64,000 nt of DNA from Brevibacterium sp. S22 (GTDB lineage Bacteria; Actinomycetota; Actinomycetes; Actinomycetales; Brevibacteriaceae). This document shows positions 42,057-50,360 of the stretch, piece by piece; within the stretch, counting starts at the first letter, position 1; each line of letters begins with the position of its first letter. The translations under genes were made by a program, and so were the position numbers. The notes under the pieces are model-generated. The model was not told the origin of the DNA and did no database searches. It was given only the letters and a program-made list of their open reading frames with translations. The stretch lies in assembly GCF_004745485.1 (NCBI RefSeq), contig NZ_RHFG01000014.1, positions 1-64,000 of the forward strand, in the 5' to 3' direction.

Positions 42057-43472
42057 ATGACCTCTGCGAACACGAGCCCTGCGAACATCGTTCCCGTCGG
42101 TGAACTCGGAGCCGTCCACTTCATCGGCATCGGCGGCTCGGGGATGTCCGGAATCGCCCGGATCATGGTCATGAACGGAGTCACCGTCTCCGGATCGGAT
42201 GCGAAGGAATCCAATGTCGTCGATGTGCTCCGCACCTTGGGCGCCACCGTCACGATCGGGCATTCGCCCGACAACCTCGGCGAGGCCGATACCCTCGTCA
42301 TCTCCTCAGCCATCCGCAGGGACAACCCCGAACTCGTCGAAGCCCAGCGTCGGGGACTGCGCATCCTCCACCGGTCCGGCGCCCTGGCCTCGCTCATGGT
42401 CGACCGGCGGGCCGTGGCCGTGGCCGGAACCCACGGAAAGACCACGACCACGTCGATGACCACCGTGGCACTCCAGGCCTGCGGAGTCGATCCGTCCTTC
42501 GTCATCGGGGGAGTGCTGTCGACGACGGGCACGAACGCTCACCTTGGCACCGGAGACGTGTTCGTCGCCGAGGCCGACGAATCCGACGGATCGTTCCTCC
42601 TCTACGAACCGGCCATCGGCATCCTCACGAACGTCGAGGCCGACCACCTCGACCACTACGGAACACCGGAGAAGGTGCGCGAAGCCTTCATCGAATTCTG
42701 CGACGGCATCCAGTCCCGCGGCGGCACCATCATCGCCTGTTCCGATGACCCGGGTTCCCACGACGTCGCCCTGCACTCACGCAGTCAGGGAGCCGATGTC
42801 GTCCTCTACGGCACCTCCGACGATGCCGATGTCGTGCTGCGCGACCTCGACTCCGGAATCGGCTCGTCCTTCGTCCTCGACCTGCCCGGGCGAGACGAAG
42901 AGCTGCAGGTCGAACTGCGGCAGCCGGGACTGCACAACGCACTCAACGCCACCGCCGCGATCGCCGTGGCGCACAGCCTCGGTGCCGACGTCGAACGCGC
43001 GGCCACCGGACTCGCCGGATACGGCGGCACCCGCCGCCGATTCGAAGAACGCGGCATCGCAGCCGGAGTGCGAGTCATCGACGACTATGCCCACCACCCC
43101 ACCGAGGTGCGCGCCGTGCTCAGCGCCGCCCGCGGAGTCGTCACCGACGAGGGACGCGTGTGGGCGATCTTCCAGCCGCATCTGTACTCGCGGACGATGG
43201 AGTTCCGGGAAGAATTCGGCCATGCCCTCGGCCTGGCCGATGAGGTCGTCGTCCTCGACGTCTTCCCCGCCCGCGAAGATCCCGTGCCCGGAGTCACCGG
43301 TGCGCTCATCGCCGACCGGGTCCCGCACGAGAATGTCACCTTCTTGGAATCCTTCGCCGAGGCGGTTCCATTCGTCGCCGCCCGAGTGAAGCCCGGCGAC
43401 CTCGTGCTCACCGTCGGCGCCGGTGACGTGACGATCCTCGGACCCGAGCTGCTGAGCGCACTGGAGAGCTGA
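42057..43472 (+). CDS. murC: UDP-MurNAc-L-alanine ligase MurC
   Basis: A 471-residue Mur ligase that attaches L-Ala to UDP-MurNAc, the first peptide step. Visible: VHFIGIGGSGMSGIARI, AGTHGKTTTTSM, EADESDGSF, NVEADHLDHYG, and DDYAHHPTEVRAVL in the C-terminal domain. The ATG lies 2 bases after the murG stop with GGAAGG upstream. The longer open frame is a shadow within murG. Confidence 0.96.
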   Translation: MTSANTSPANIVPVGELGAVHFIGIGGSGMSGIARIMVMNGVTVSGSDAKESNVVDVLRTLGATVTIGHSPDNLGEADTLVISSAIRRDNPELVEAQRRGLRILHRSGALASLMVDRRAVAVAGTHGKTTTTSMTTVALQACGVDPSFVIGGVLSTTGTNAHLGTGDVFVAEADESDGSFLLYEPAIGILTNVEADHLDHYGTPEKVREAFIEFCDGIQSRGGTIIACSDDPGSHDVALHSRSQGADVVLYGTSDDADVVLRDLDSGIGSSFVLDLPGRDEELQVELRQPGLHNALNATAAIAVAHSLGADVERAATGLAGYGGTRRRFEERGIAAGVRVIDDYAHHPTEVRAVLSAARGVVTDEGRVWAIFQPHLYSRTMEFREEFGHALGLADEVVVLDVFPAREDPVPGVTGALIADRVPHENVTFLESFAEAVPFVAARVKPGDLVLTVGAGDVTILGPELLSALES

Positions 43473-43477
43473 GGTCG

Positions 43478-44233
43478 ATGGTGCCGCTTCCCCCGGCCAG
43501 GGCCGGTGACAACTCCACTGCGGATCTCACCGGAGTCATCCGGGCCCGTCGTCGGCAGATCTGGCGCCGCCGACTCTATGCCATCGGCATCGTCGCAGCA
43601 CTCATCGCCATCGTCGCCGTCGCCTGGTTCTCACCTCTGCTGTCCCTGCAGAAAGTGCAGGTCAGCGGCAGTCGGCTGGTCGACGCCGACCGGGTCAGCG
43701 ACTTCGTGCGCGACAGTCAGGGCGGCAGACCGCTGCCACAGGTGCGCCCTGGTGCGGTCGAGAAGTCCGTGCTCGAGGAGTTCCCGAAAGCCGAAGCGGC
43801 CTCCGTCCACTATGCCGGTCCCCGGGCACTGAAGATCGAGATCACGGATCGCACCCCCGTCATCGCGATCGAAGGCGAGTCCGGCTACCGTCTCTACGAC
43901 TCCGCGGCCGTCGACCTCGGAACAGTCGACACGGCGCCGAAGGACCTCACCGTGCTCAGCGGCGGCGGACATCAGCCGGACAGAGAGACCGTGTCCGCGG
44001 TGATCCGCTTCATGGGCGACCTGCGGCCGGAGCTGCGTCGCCAGCTGGTGACGCTCGAAGCCAAAGACTCCATGAGTCTGAGAGGACGCCTCGACACAGG
44101 CGAACAGAAAGCCGCGGTCGTGTTCGGCGATGCTTCCGACTCCAGCCTGAAAATGCGCACCGCCGCCCAACTCGCCGCCGAAGGCCGCACCGAGATCGAT
44201 GTCTCGGTGCCCTCGGTGCCCGTGACCGACTGA
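43478..44233 (+). CDS. ftsQ: Cell division protein FtsQ/DivIB
   Basis: A 251-residue bitopic protein: basic cytoplasmic N-terminus (about 1-33), one membrane helix (about 34-54), a POTRA domain (LQKVQVSGSRLVDADRVSDFV, about 59-79) and an FtsQ beta-domain with IEITDRTPVIAIEG. It links FtsL/FtsB-type proteins to FtsWI. The ATG is 5 bases after the murC stop, preceded by GAGAGCTGAGG. It is the last gene of the contiguous mur/fts run; a 386-bp gap follows. Confidence 0.93.
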   Translation: MVPLPPARAGDNSTADLTGVIRARRRQIWRRRLYAIGIVAALIAIVAVAWFSPLLSLQKVQVSGSRLVDADRVSDFVRDSQGGRPLPQVRPGAVEKSVLEEFPKAEAASVHYAGPRALKIEITDRTPVIAIEGESGYRLYDSAAVDLGTVDTAPKDLTVLSGGGHQPDRETVSAVIRFMGDLRPELRRQLVTLEAKDSMSLRGRLDTGEQKAAVVFGDASDSSLKMRTAAQLAAEGRTEIDVSVPSVPVTD

Positions 44234-44239
44234 GTCCCG

Positions 44240-44397
44240 GACTGACCGGGCGTCAGACCGCCCGGGCGTCGAGCACCGTCCGAAACTCGAACCGTCCGAA
44301 ACTCGAACAGACCGGGCCTCGAATCGACCGAACCTCGAACCGACCGAACCTCGAACCGACCGAGACTTGAATCGATCGAGCCTCGAACCGTCCGGGC
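44240..44397. repeat. 16-bp minisatellite between ftsQ and ftsZ
   Basis: From 44274 units of exactly 16 bases (44274, 44290, 44306, 44322, 44338, 44354, 44370, partial 44386) follow the pattern AACCGACCGAACCTCG. Units 4 and 5 differ at one base. Two more diverged units may precede it from 44240. The rest of the 44234-44619 gap (44398-44619) presumably holds the ftsZ promoter, but I could not assign one. Confidence 0.8.
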
Positions 44398-44619
44398 GCC
44401 CTGACTGTGCGACCTCCGTGGCCGCCCCACATCGGGCAGTCGGCAGGATTGCCTCCGTTTGGCCCCGACACACCGGGCGCAGAGTTTGGCCGAAGTCCGA
44501 CACTCCGGGGAGAATGGTTGCAGTGATGTTGCCCCGCCCAATAGCCTCAGGGCAGAGAACACAGACCGATTGCACACGCAGACCCTGCGTGACCGAAGCG
44601 CTTGAGACGAGGAACCGAC

Positions 44620-45804
44620 TTGGCTGAATTCCCACAATCCGGAGCGGATATCAAGGTTGCCGGAACCGGCGGCGGCGGTGTCAACGCTGTGCAGAGGATG
44701 ATCGACGTCGGCCTGCGCGGCGTGGAGTTCATCGCAATCAACACCGATGCTCAGGCACTCGTCCTCTCCGACGCCGATGTCAAGCTCGAGATCGGCCGTG
44801 ATCAGACTCGAGGACTCGGCGCAGGAGCCGACCCGGAGATCGGGCGGAAGGCCGCCGATTCATCCGAAGACGCCATCCGCGACGCCCTCGAAGGTGCGGA
44901 CATGGTCTTCGTCACCGCCGGCGAAGGCGGAGGCACGGGAACGGGCGCGGCTCCCGTCGTCGCCCGGGTGGCCCGTTCGCTCGGCGCACTGACCATCGGC
45001 GTCGTCACCCGCCCATTCACCTTCGAAGGACGTCGACGGTCCGCGCAGGCAGAAGCCGGAATCGCGGCACTGCGCGAAGAGGTCGACACCCTCATCGTCA
45101 TCCCCAACGATCGTCTGCTCTCGATCTCCGACCGCAGCGTCTCCGTCGTCGAAGCGTTCCGCTCCGCCGATGAGGTCCTGCGTTCCGGTGTGCAGGGCAT
45201 CACCGACCTGATCTCGGTGCCGGGTCTGATCAACCTCGACTTCGCCGACGTGAAATCGGTCATGCAGGACGCCGGAACCGCGCTCATGGGCATCGGCGCC
45301 GCAACCGGAGACGACCGCGCCGTACAGGCCGCCGAATCCGCCATCGCGTCCCCGCTGCTGGAAGCCAGCATCGACGGAGCCCATGGAGTGCTCTTCTGCA
45401 TCACCGGCGGCGGCGACCTCGGGCTCTTCGAGGTCAACGAGGCCGCGCGTCTGGTGCAGGAGGCCGCGCACCCAGAAGCGAACATCATCTTCGGTGCCGT
45501 CATCGACGACAACATCGGTGACGAATGCCGCGTGACCGTCATCGCTGCCGGCTTCGACAACTCGTCTCCGAACGCGGAGACCGCCGGATCCGATCAGATC
45601 CCGGCACCGATCCCGGCCGCTCCGGCGGAGACCGAGACCGAGTCGCCTGTCATCGCCGAATCCGAGACCGAGTCTCCGGAGGGCGACGAGCCGGCAGCGC
45701 CCGCCCGCCGCAGCGAGGAACATCAGATTCCCGCTTCGCTGCCGAGCGAGCGCAGCAGCTCGAACATCGACTCCGACCTCGACATCCCGGACTTCCTCAA
45801 GTAA
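44620..45804 (+). CDS. ftsZ: Cell division GTPase FtsZ
   Basis: A 394-residue tubulin homologue that forms the cytokinetic ring. GTP-binding features are [13 protein letters not shown] (about 15-27), INTDAQAL and the tubulin signature [10 protein letters not shown] (101-110); the T7 loop [10 protein letters not shown] is present. An acidic, Pro/Glu-rich linker leads to the conserved C-terminal peptide DLDIPDFLK, which binds SepF and FtsW. The start is TTG, 6 bases after GACGAGGA. A TTG 18 bases upstream is in frame but lacks spacing. TTG should keep translation low. pgeF begins one base after the stop. Confidence 0.96.
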   Translation: MAEFPQSGADIKVAGTGGGGVNAVQRMIDVGLRGVEFIAINTDAQALVLSDADVKLEIGRDQTRGLGAGADPEIGRKAADSSEDAIRDALEGADMVFVTAGEGGGTGTGAAPVVARVARSLGALTIGVVTRPFTFEGRRRSAQAEAGIAALREEVDTLIVIPNDRLLSISDRSVSVVEAFRSADEVLRSGVQGITDLISVPGLINLDFADVKSVMQDAGTALMGIGAATGDDRAVQAAESAIASPLLEASIDGAHGVLFCITGGGDLGLFEVNEAARLVQEAAHPEANIIFGAVIDDNIGDECRVTVIAAGFDNSSPNAETAGSDQIPAPIPAAPAETETESPVIAESETESPEGDEPAAPARRSEEHQIPASLPSERSSSNIDSDLDIPDFLK

Positions 45805-45805
45805 T

Positions 45806-46564
45806 ATGCTGCGCTCGAGGTTCGTCATCCCGGGCAGGCGCACCGCTCATGTCGCCTTCACCGACCGACACGGCGGCTATTCGAGCGGGGACTTCTCCTC
45901 GTTCAACCTCGCCCGTCATGTCGGAGACGATGACGAACTCGTCGCAGCCAACCGAGCCGCTCTCGCTCAGGTCATCGGCCTGAGCGGAGAGCGGCTCTCG
46001 TTCGTCTCCCAGGTCCACGGCACCGATGTGCACACCCTCACCGATGAGGCACAGCTGCGGCAGGCACCGGTCGAAGCCGATGCCCAGATAACGACTGCGC
46101 CCGGGATCGGGCTGGCGATCATGGTCGCCGACTGCACCCCGATCATGCTCGCCGATGCCGAAGCCGGGGTCATCGCCGGCGTCCATGCGGGTCGCCCGGG
46201 CATGGCAGCGGGCGTAGTCGGAACGACCGTCGCCGCCATGCGCGAGGCCGGGGCGCAGGACATCCACGCGGTCATCGGCCCCTCGGTCTGCCCCCGCTGC
46301 TACGAAGTCCCCGCCGAGCTGAGAAGTCAGGTCGCAGCGATCGAACCGACGGCCGCCTCGGTGTCGGTGACCGGCACACCGGCACTCGACGTCGCCGGAG
46401 CCGTCGCTGAACAGCTGGGCCGGGCAGGCGTGACCATCGATCATTTCTCACGCACCTGCACGAAGGAGTCCGAGGATCTCTTCTCCTACCGCCGGCAGAA
46501 GCGCACGGGACGGTTCGCCGGGATCATCTGGCTGCAGGAAGAAAAGACCGCGACACACCCATAG
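45806..46564 (+). CDS. pgeF: Laccase-domain purine nucleoside phosphorylase-like protein (PgeF/YfiH)
   Basis: A 252-residue protein of the multicopper polyphenol oxidase (DUF152) fold, described as a peptidoglycan editing factor or purine nucleoside phosphorylase. VSQVHGTDVH, MVADCTPIML, VHAGRPGMAAG (Zn-binding His/Cys) and GPSVCPRCYEV are visible. It follows ftsZ by one base, a standard actinobacterial order. The usual YggS gene between pgeF and sepF is absent. Confidence 0.9.
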   Translation: MLRSRFVIPGRRTAHVAFTDRHGGYSSGDFSSFNLARHVGDDDELVAANRAALAQVIGLSGERLSFVSQVHGTDVHTLTDEAQLRQAPVEADAQITTAPGIGLAIMVADCTPIMLADAEAGVIAGVHAGRPGMAAGVVGTTVAAMREAGAQDIHAVIGPSVCPRCYEVPAELRSQVAAIEPTAASVSVTGTPALDVAGAVAEQLGRAGVTIDHFSRTCTKESEDLFSYRRQKRTGRFAGIIWLQEEKTATHP

Positions 46565-46642
46565 GACTCACCAGCCCAGATGCTCGGGTGCGATAGTTTG
46601 GGCCTCAGGTGAGCAAGTGCCGAAGTCCGAGGAGCTTTAGAC

Positions 46643-47161
46643 ATGTCAGCAATCAAGAAGACGCTGGAATACCTGGGTTTCGTCGAAGAAGAGGACGAGA
46701 CCGCGGAGCGCACCGACCGTCGTGAACCCGCCCACCGGGATCGTGAAGTCGTCGAGACCTTCGACGACGTCGACCAGTACGACGAACCGGCAGCAGCGGA
46801 AGAGCGGACTCCGGCCCCGGTGACATCCATCCATCCGTCACCGATCCGTCCCGTAGACACCCCGGCGCCAGGAACCTCAATGAATCGCATCAGGACCATC
46901 CATCCCCGCAGCTACAACGACGCCATGGTCATCGGTGCCGCCTTCCGCGAGGGAACTCCGGTGATCATGAACCTCTCGGAGATGGACGAGAACAACTCCA
47001 AACGCCTCGTCGACTTCTCCGCCGGCCTGATCTTCGGCCTCCACGGATCGATCGAACGCGTGACGAACAAGGTCTTCCTGCTGACTCCCGAGAACATCGA
47101 GGTCGCAGGCGAGAACGAAGCCGATTCGGACACCCAGGCGAGCTTCTTCAACCAGAGCTGA
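46643..47161 (+). CDS. sepF: Cell division protein SepF
   Basis: A 172-residue Z-ring membrane anchor. The amphipathic N-terminus (MSAIKKTLEYLGF) should bind the membrane; a charged linker (about 15-85) precedes the SepF core (about 88-165: IHPRSYNDAMVIGAAFREG, MDENNSKRLVDFSAGLIFGL). It binds the FtsZ C-terminal peptide, replacing the absent FtsA. The ATG follows GAGGAG by 8 bases. Confidence 0.95.
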   Translation: MSAIKKTLEYLGFVEEEDETAERTDRREPAHRDREVVETFDDVDQYDEPAAAEERTPAPVTSIHPSPIRPVDTPAPGTSMNRIRTIHPRSYNDAMVIGAAFREGTPVIMNLSEMDENNSKRLVDFSAGLIFGLHGSIERVTNKVFLLTPENIEVAGENEADSDTQASFFNQS

Positions 47162-47254
47162 ACGTGCCGGAGAATCTCTCAACTCGTCCTCAGCTGGAGC
47201 CGATAGGCTGAAGCGTCGGAACGCAAGCAACAACGAAAGGCGCGGGGGACCCAC

Positions 47255-47551
47255 TTGAATATCGTGTTCGGTCTTATCAGTGTCGTACTGAGCATCTACG
47301 TCTACGTACTCCTGGCCAGGGTCGTACTCGACCTGGTCCAGGTGTTCTCCCGCGATTGGAGGCCGTCCGGCTTCCTGCTCATCCTCGCCGAGTTCGTGTA
47401 CACACTCACCGACCCGCCGGTGAGGCTGCTGCGCAAGGTGATTCCGCCGCTGCGCCTGGGGCAGGTCTCGCTCGACCTCGGATTCATCGTTCTGCTCATC
47501 GGCGTCCAGATCATCGCCGGGGTCTTCCGCAGCCTGGCGATTGCCAGTTGA
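47255..47551 (+). CDS. YggT family membrane protein
   Basis: A 98-residue protein with two membrane segments (about 5-25 and 70-95) separated by the YggT-type loop LTDPPVRLLRKVIPPLRLG. It is found next to sepF and divIVA in Gram-positive bacteria; its role is undefined. TTG start, 10 bases after GAAAGG. The following 329 bp hold the divIVA promoter and leader. Confidence 0.9.
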   Translation: MNIVFGLISVVLSIYVYVLLARVVLDLVQVFSRDWRPSGFLLILAEFVYTLTDPPVRLLRKVIPPLRLGQVSLDLGFIVLLIGVQIIAGVFRSLAIAS

Positions 47552-47807
47552 TCTGCTCTCGCACGCCCCTGCCCGATCCTCGCCATCACGGTGATCTCAG
47601 CTGCTGGGTCGCTGCGAATGAATGCTGGGGAAAGCTTTAGGAATGCCCTGATCGGTTACCGATATTCGATTGCATGATTACCGGATAAATGGTGAATATG
47701 CTCACCGGAATTGGCTGTTCGTGTGCCCGGCTTGTTAGCCTCGGATACGGAGAACTTCGTCATTGAATGCGAGACACGCCATTACTGCGGGACAAAACTG
47801 CAGGTGT

Positions 47808-47845
47808 TACGCTAATGTGACGTTGAAGCCGTCCTTCGGGGCGGC
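47808..47845 (+). promoter_or_regulatory. divIVA promoter -10 and 5'-leader UUCG hairpin
   Basis: TACGCT at 47808-47813 is a possible -10. GCCGTCC (47828-47834) and GGGCGGC (47839-47845) form a 7-bp stem closed by a TTCG tetraloop, a very stable RNA hairpin in the leader 36 bases before the ATG. The rest of the gap is relatively AT-rich with no gene. Confidence 0.4.
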
Positions 47846-47880
47846 AGCGTAATGAATGTAGATCGACCGAAGGTGACCTC

Positions 47881-48675
47881 ATGGCGCTCACGCCTGAAGA
47901 CGTAGTAAACAAGCGGTTCCAGCATGTGAAGTTCCGCGACGGGTACGACCAGGACGAAGTCGACGATTTCCTTGACGAGGTCGTCGTTGAGATTCGCCGT
48001 CTCTACCAGGAGAACGACGAACTGCGTCAGAAGCTCTCCACCGCCGAACAGCGTGTGAAGGAACTCGAAGCCGGCGGTGCCTCCGCCGCTCCGGCCCAGG
48101 ACATCGACGCCACTCAGGCGATGCCCGCCGCGGTTCCTGCACCCGAGGAGAAGGAAGAGGCTCCGGCACCGGCCGAGGCACCTGCCGCTCCGGCACCGGT
48201 CGAAGAGACCCCTGCCCCGGTCGTCAAGGAAGCCGCTCCGGCTCCCCAGGAGAGCTCTGCTGCACCGGCGATGGCCGTCGGCGGAGCCGCAGGAGCGGGG
48301 CTCGGTGCTGCCGCAGTCGGCGGCGACGGAGACGCTCATGGTCTCATCGCTCTGGCTCAGCGCGTCCACGACGAACATGTTGCCGAAGGTGAGCGCAAGC
48401 GCGACGAGCTCATCAAGGGTGCCGAGAAGGAAGCCGCCGACATCGTCGGCAAGGCCGAATCCAAGCGCGACGAAACGCTGTCGACCCTCGAGTCGCAGAA
48501 GTCGACCCTCGAGCGTTCGATCGACCAGCTCTCGAACTTCGAACGTCAGTACCGCACGCGGCTGAAGAGCTACCTCAACGATCAGCTGCGGGACCTCGAG
48601 AACTCCACGAGCCTGGCTCCGGAGACCCTCGACGGAAACAATCCGCTGGGCGGTTCGTCGAACCACAAGCTCTGA
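47881..48675 (+). CDS. wag31: Polar growth scaffold DivIVA/Wag31
   Basis: A 264-residue coiled-coil protein that marks cell poles and directs apical wall growth in actinobacteria. The N-terminal membrane-binding DivIVA domain (LTPEDVVNKRFQHVKFRDGYDQDEVDDFLDEV, about 3-34) is followed by a short coiled coil (to about 65), a Pro/Ala/Glu spacer (about 66-140) and a long second coiled coil (about 155-245). AAGGTGA precedes the ATG. Monocistronic. Confidence 0.95.
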   Translation: MALTPEDVVNKRFQHVKFRDGYDQDEVDDFLDEVVVEIRRLYQENDELRQKLSTAEQRVKELEAGGASAAPAQDIDATQAMPAAVPAPEEKEEAPAPAEAPAAPAPVEETPAPVVKEAAPAPQESSAAPAMAVGGAAGAGLGAAAVGGDGDAHGLIALAQRVHDEHVAEGERKRDELIKGAEKEAADIVGKAESKRDETLSTLESQKSTLERSIDQLSNFERQYRTRLKSYLNDQLRDLENSTSLAPETLDGNNPLGGSSNHKL

Positions 48676-48694
48676 TACTCAAGCTCCAGCGACC

Positions 48695-48728
48695 GAGGTC
48701 CGGGAACTCTGCGGGGTACCCGGGCCTC
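48695..48728 (+). terminator. Hairpin after divIVA
   Basis: GAGGTCCGGG (48695-48704) pairs with CCCGGGCCTC (48719-48728), ten pairs with one wobble; the loop itself is partly complementary. 20 bases after the stop. Confidence 0.5.
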
Positions 48729-48786
48729 CGTCATGTCCGCGCAGTGCAGAAGCCCACGGCTGAGTCCGGCACGGCCGGCGGTGGGC

Positions 48787-48792
48787 TAGAAT
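48787..48792 (+). promoter_or_regulatory. -10 box of a probable leaderless lspA mRNA
   Basis: TAGAAT followed by 7 bases and the ATG at 48800; identical geometry to the boxes at 4757 and 54109. No good -35 is visible. Confidence 0.5.
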
Positions 48793-48799
48793 GAACCAA

Positions 48800-49336
48800 A
48801 TGAACGATCCTGCCACACGGGTGAAGAGACCTCGTGCCGCCATGATGGCTCTGCTGTTCGCAATCGCGGCGACCGTGCTCGTGATCGATCAGTTCACAAA
48901 ATTCCTGGCCGTCGCCCTCCTCGAGGGGCAGCCGCCGGTGCCCGTGATCGGCTCTCTCGCCGGCTTCACCTTCTACCGCAACCCCGGAGCCGCACTCGGA
49001 CTCGGATCGAACGTGACGTGGATCTTCCCGATCATCGCCGTCGGCGTGTTCATCGCTGTCCTCGTGATCTCACGCAGACTGGGGTCACGCGCTTGGGCGA
49101 TCGGCCTCGGTCTGCTCTTGGGCGGACTCTTCGGCAACCTCGTCGACAGGCTCTTCCGCGAACCGTCGTTCCTGCACGGAGCCGTCGTCGACTTCATCGA
49201 TCTGTCCCTGTTCATCTGCAATGTCGCGGACATCGCGATCTCCGCCGCCGCAGTGACCCTCGTCATCGTCAGCCTCAAGGGCATCGACATCGACGGATCG
49301 GACTCCACACGTGTGAAAGAGGACTCTCATGACTGA
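48800..49336 (+). CDS. lspA: Lipoprotein signal peptidase (signal peptidase II)
   Basis: A 178-residue membrane protease that cleaves prolipoproteins before the lipidated Cys. Four helices and the conserved [38 protein letters not shown] and NVADIAIS regions (the two catalytic Asp lie in the last blocks). I chose the ATG at 48800, 7 bases after TAGAAT; an ATG three codons upstream overlaps the -10 itself. Its stop overlaps the rluD-type gene by 8 bases. Substrates in this window would include the lipoproteins at 21.2 and 62.6 kb. Confidence 0.94.
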   Translation: MNDPATRVKRPRAAMMALLFAIAATVLVIDQFTKFLAVALLEGQPPVPVIGSLAGFTFYRNPGAALGLGSNVTWIFPIIAVGVFIAVLVISRRLGSRAWAIGLGLLLGGLFGNLVDRLFREPSFLHGAVVDFIDLSLFICNVADIAISAAAVTLVIVSLKGIDIDGSDSTRVKEDSHD

Positions 49337-50252
49337 ACGTTCCATCCTCGTCCCTGAGGGACTCGACGGTCAGCGTGTGGACGCTGCTATGTCGAAGCTG
49401 CTCGGTCTCTCCCGCACCGCGGCAGCAGATATCTGCGCCGACGGGGGAGTGGAGATGTCCGGGCGCCCGGTCATCAAATCCGATCGTGTCATCGCCGGTG
49501 AACGGCTCGACATCATGCTGCCCGAACCCAAGAGGCCCCTCGAGGTCGTGCCCGACCCCGTGCCGGGAATGCGCATAGTCCACGATGAGGATGCCTTCGT
49601 CGTCGTCGACAAACCGGTCGGTGTGGCCGCGCATCCGGCGCTCGGCTGGACCGGACGCACCGTCGTCGGCGGACTCGCCGCGGCGGGCTTTCGCATCGCG
49701 ACCTCGGGTGCGCCCGAACGCCAGGGCATCGTGCAGCGACTCGACGTCGGCACCTCCGGGCTGATGGTCGTGGCCAAGAGCGAATACGCCTACAGCGTGC
49801 TCAAACGCGCCTTCAAAGAACGCACGGTCGACAAGACCTACCATGCGGTCGTCCAGGGTCTGCCCGACCCGGTGCTCGGCACCATCGACGCCCCGATCGC
49901 CCGTCACCCGAAGCACGACGGGCTCTATGCTGTGCGAACCGAAGGCAAGAACGCGATCACCCACTACGAGGTGATCGAAGCCCACCGTCGTGCCGCGCTC
50001 GTCGAGATCCACCTGGAGACCGGACGCACCCACCAGATCCGCGTCCACTTCTCTGCCACCAAACACCCCTGCGTCGGCGATCTGCCCTATGGCGCCGACC
50101 CGGTCCTGGCGAAGGACCTCGGCCTGGAACGCCAGTGGCTGCATGCCGTCAAACTCGGCTTCCACCACCCCGACACGCAGAAGTGGGTCGAATTCGAAAG
50201 CGGCTATCCGGAGGATCTGCAGACCGCGCTCGACCGCATCCGACCGAACTGA
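49329..50252 (+). CDS. RluA-family 23S rRNA pseudouridine synthase (RluD-like)
   Basis: A 307-residue enzyme: N-terminal S4 domain ([24 protein letters not shown]), then the catalytic domain with the Asp-bearing [15 protein letters not shown] and later [12 protein letters not shown]. It isomerises uridines in large-subunit rRNA; the exact site is not known. It is translationally coupled to lspA (8-base overlap), a conserved gene pair. Confidence 0.93.
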   Translation: MTERSILVPEGLDGQRVDAAMSKLLGLSRTAAADICADGGVEMSGRPVIKSDRVIAGERLDIMLPEPKRPLEVVPDPVPGMRIVHDEDAFVVVDKPVGVAAHPALGWTGRTVVGGLAAAGFRIATSGAPERQGIVQRLDVGTSGLMVVAKSEYAYSVLKRAFKERTVDKTYHAVVQGLPDPVLGTIDAPIARHPKHDGLYAVRTEGKNAITHYEVIEAHRRAALVEIHLETGRTHQIRVHFSATKHPCVGDLPYGADPVLAKDLGLERQWLHAVKLGFHHPDTQKWVEFESGYPEDLQTALDRIRPN

Positions 50253-50360
50253 ACGCCGCGTCGAAGGTGCGCGGAGCAACAGTCTCCGAAGCCTCCTGAA
50301 ACGCAGCTGATGGACTAAGCTGGGGGCGCACCACCGGCAACTTCAGGAAGGCGGCGCCCA

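Noticed and set aside
44240-44397. CRISPR array
   Set aside because: The units are contiguous 16-bp repeats without spacers, and there are no cas genes.
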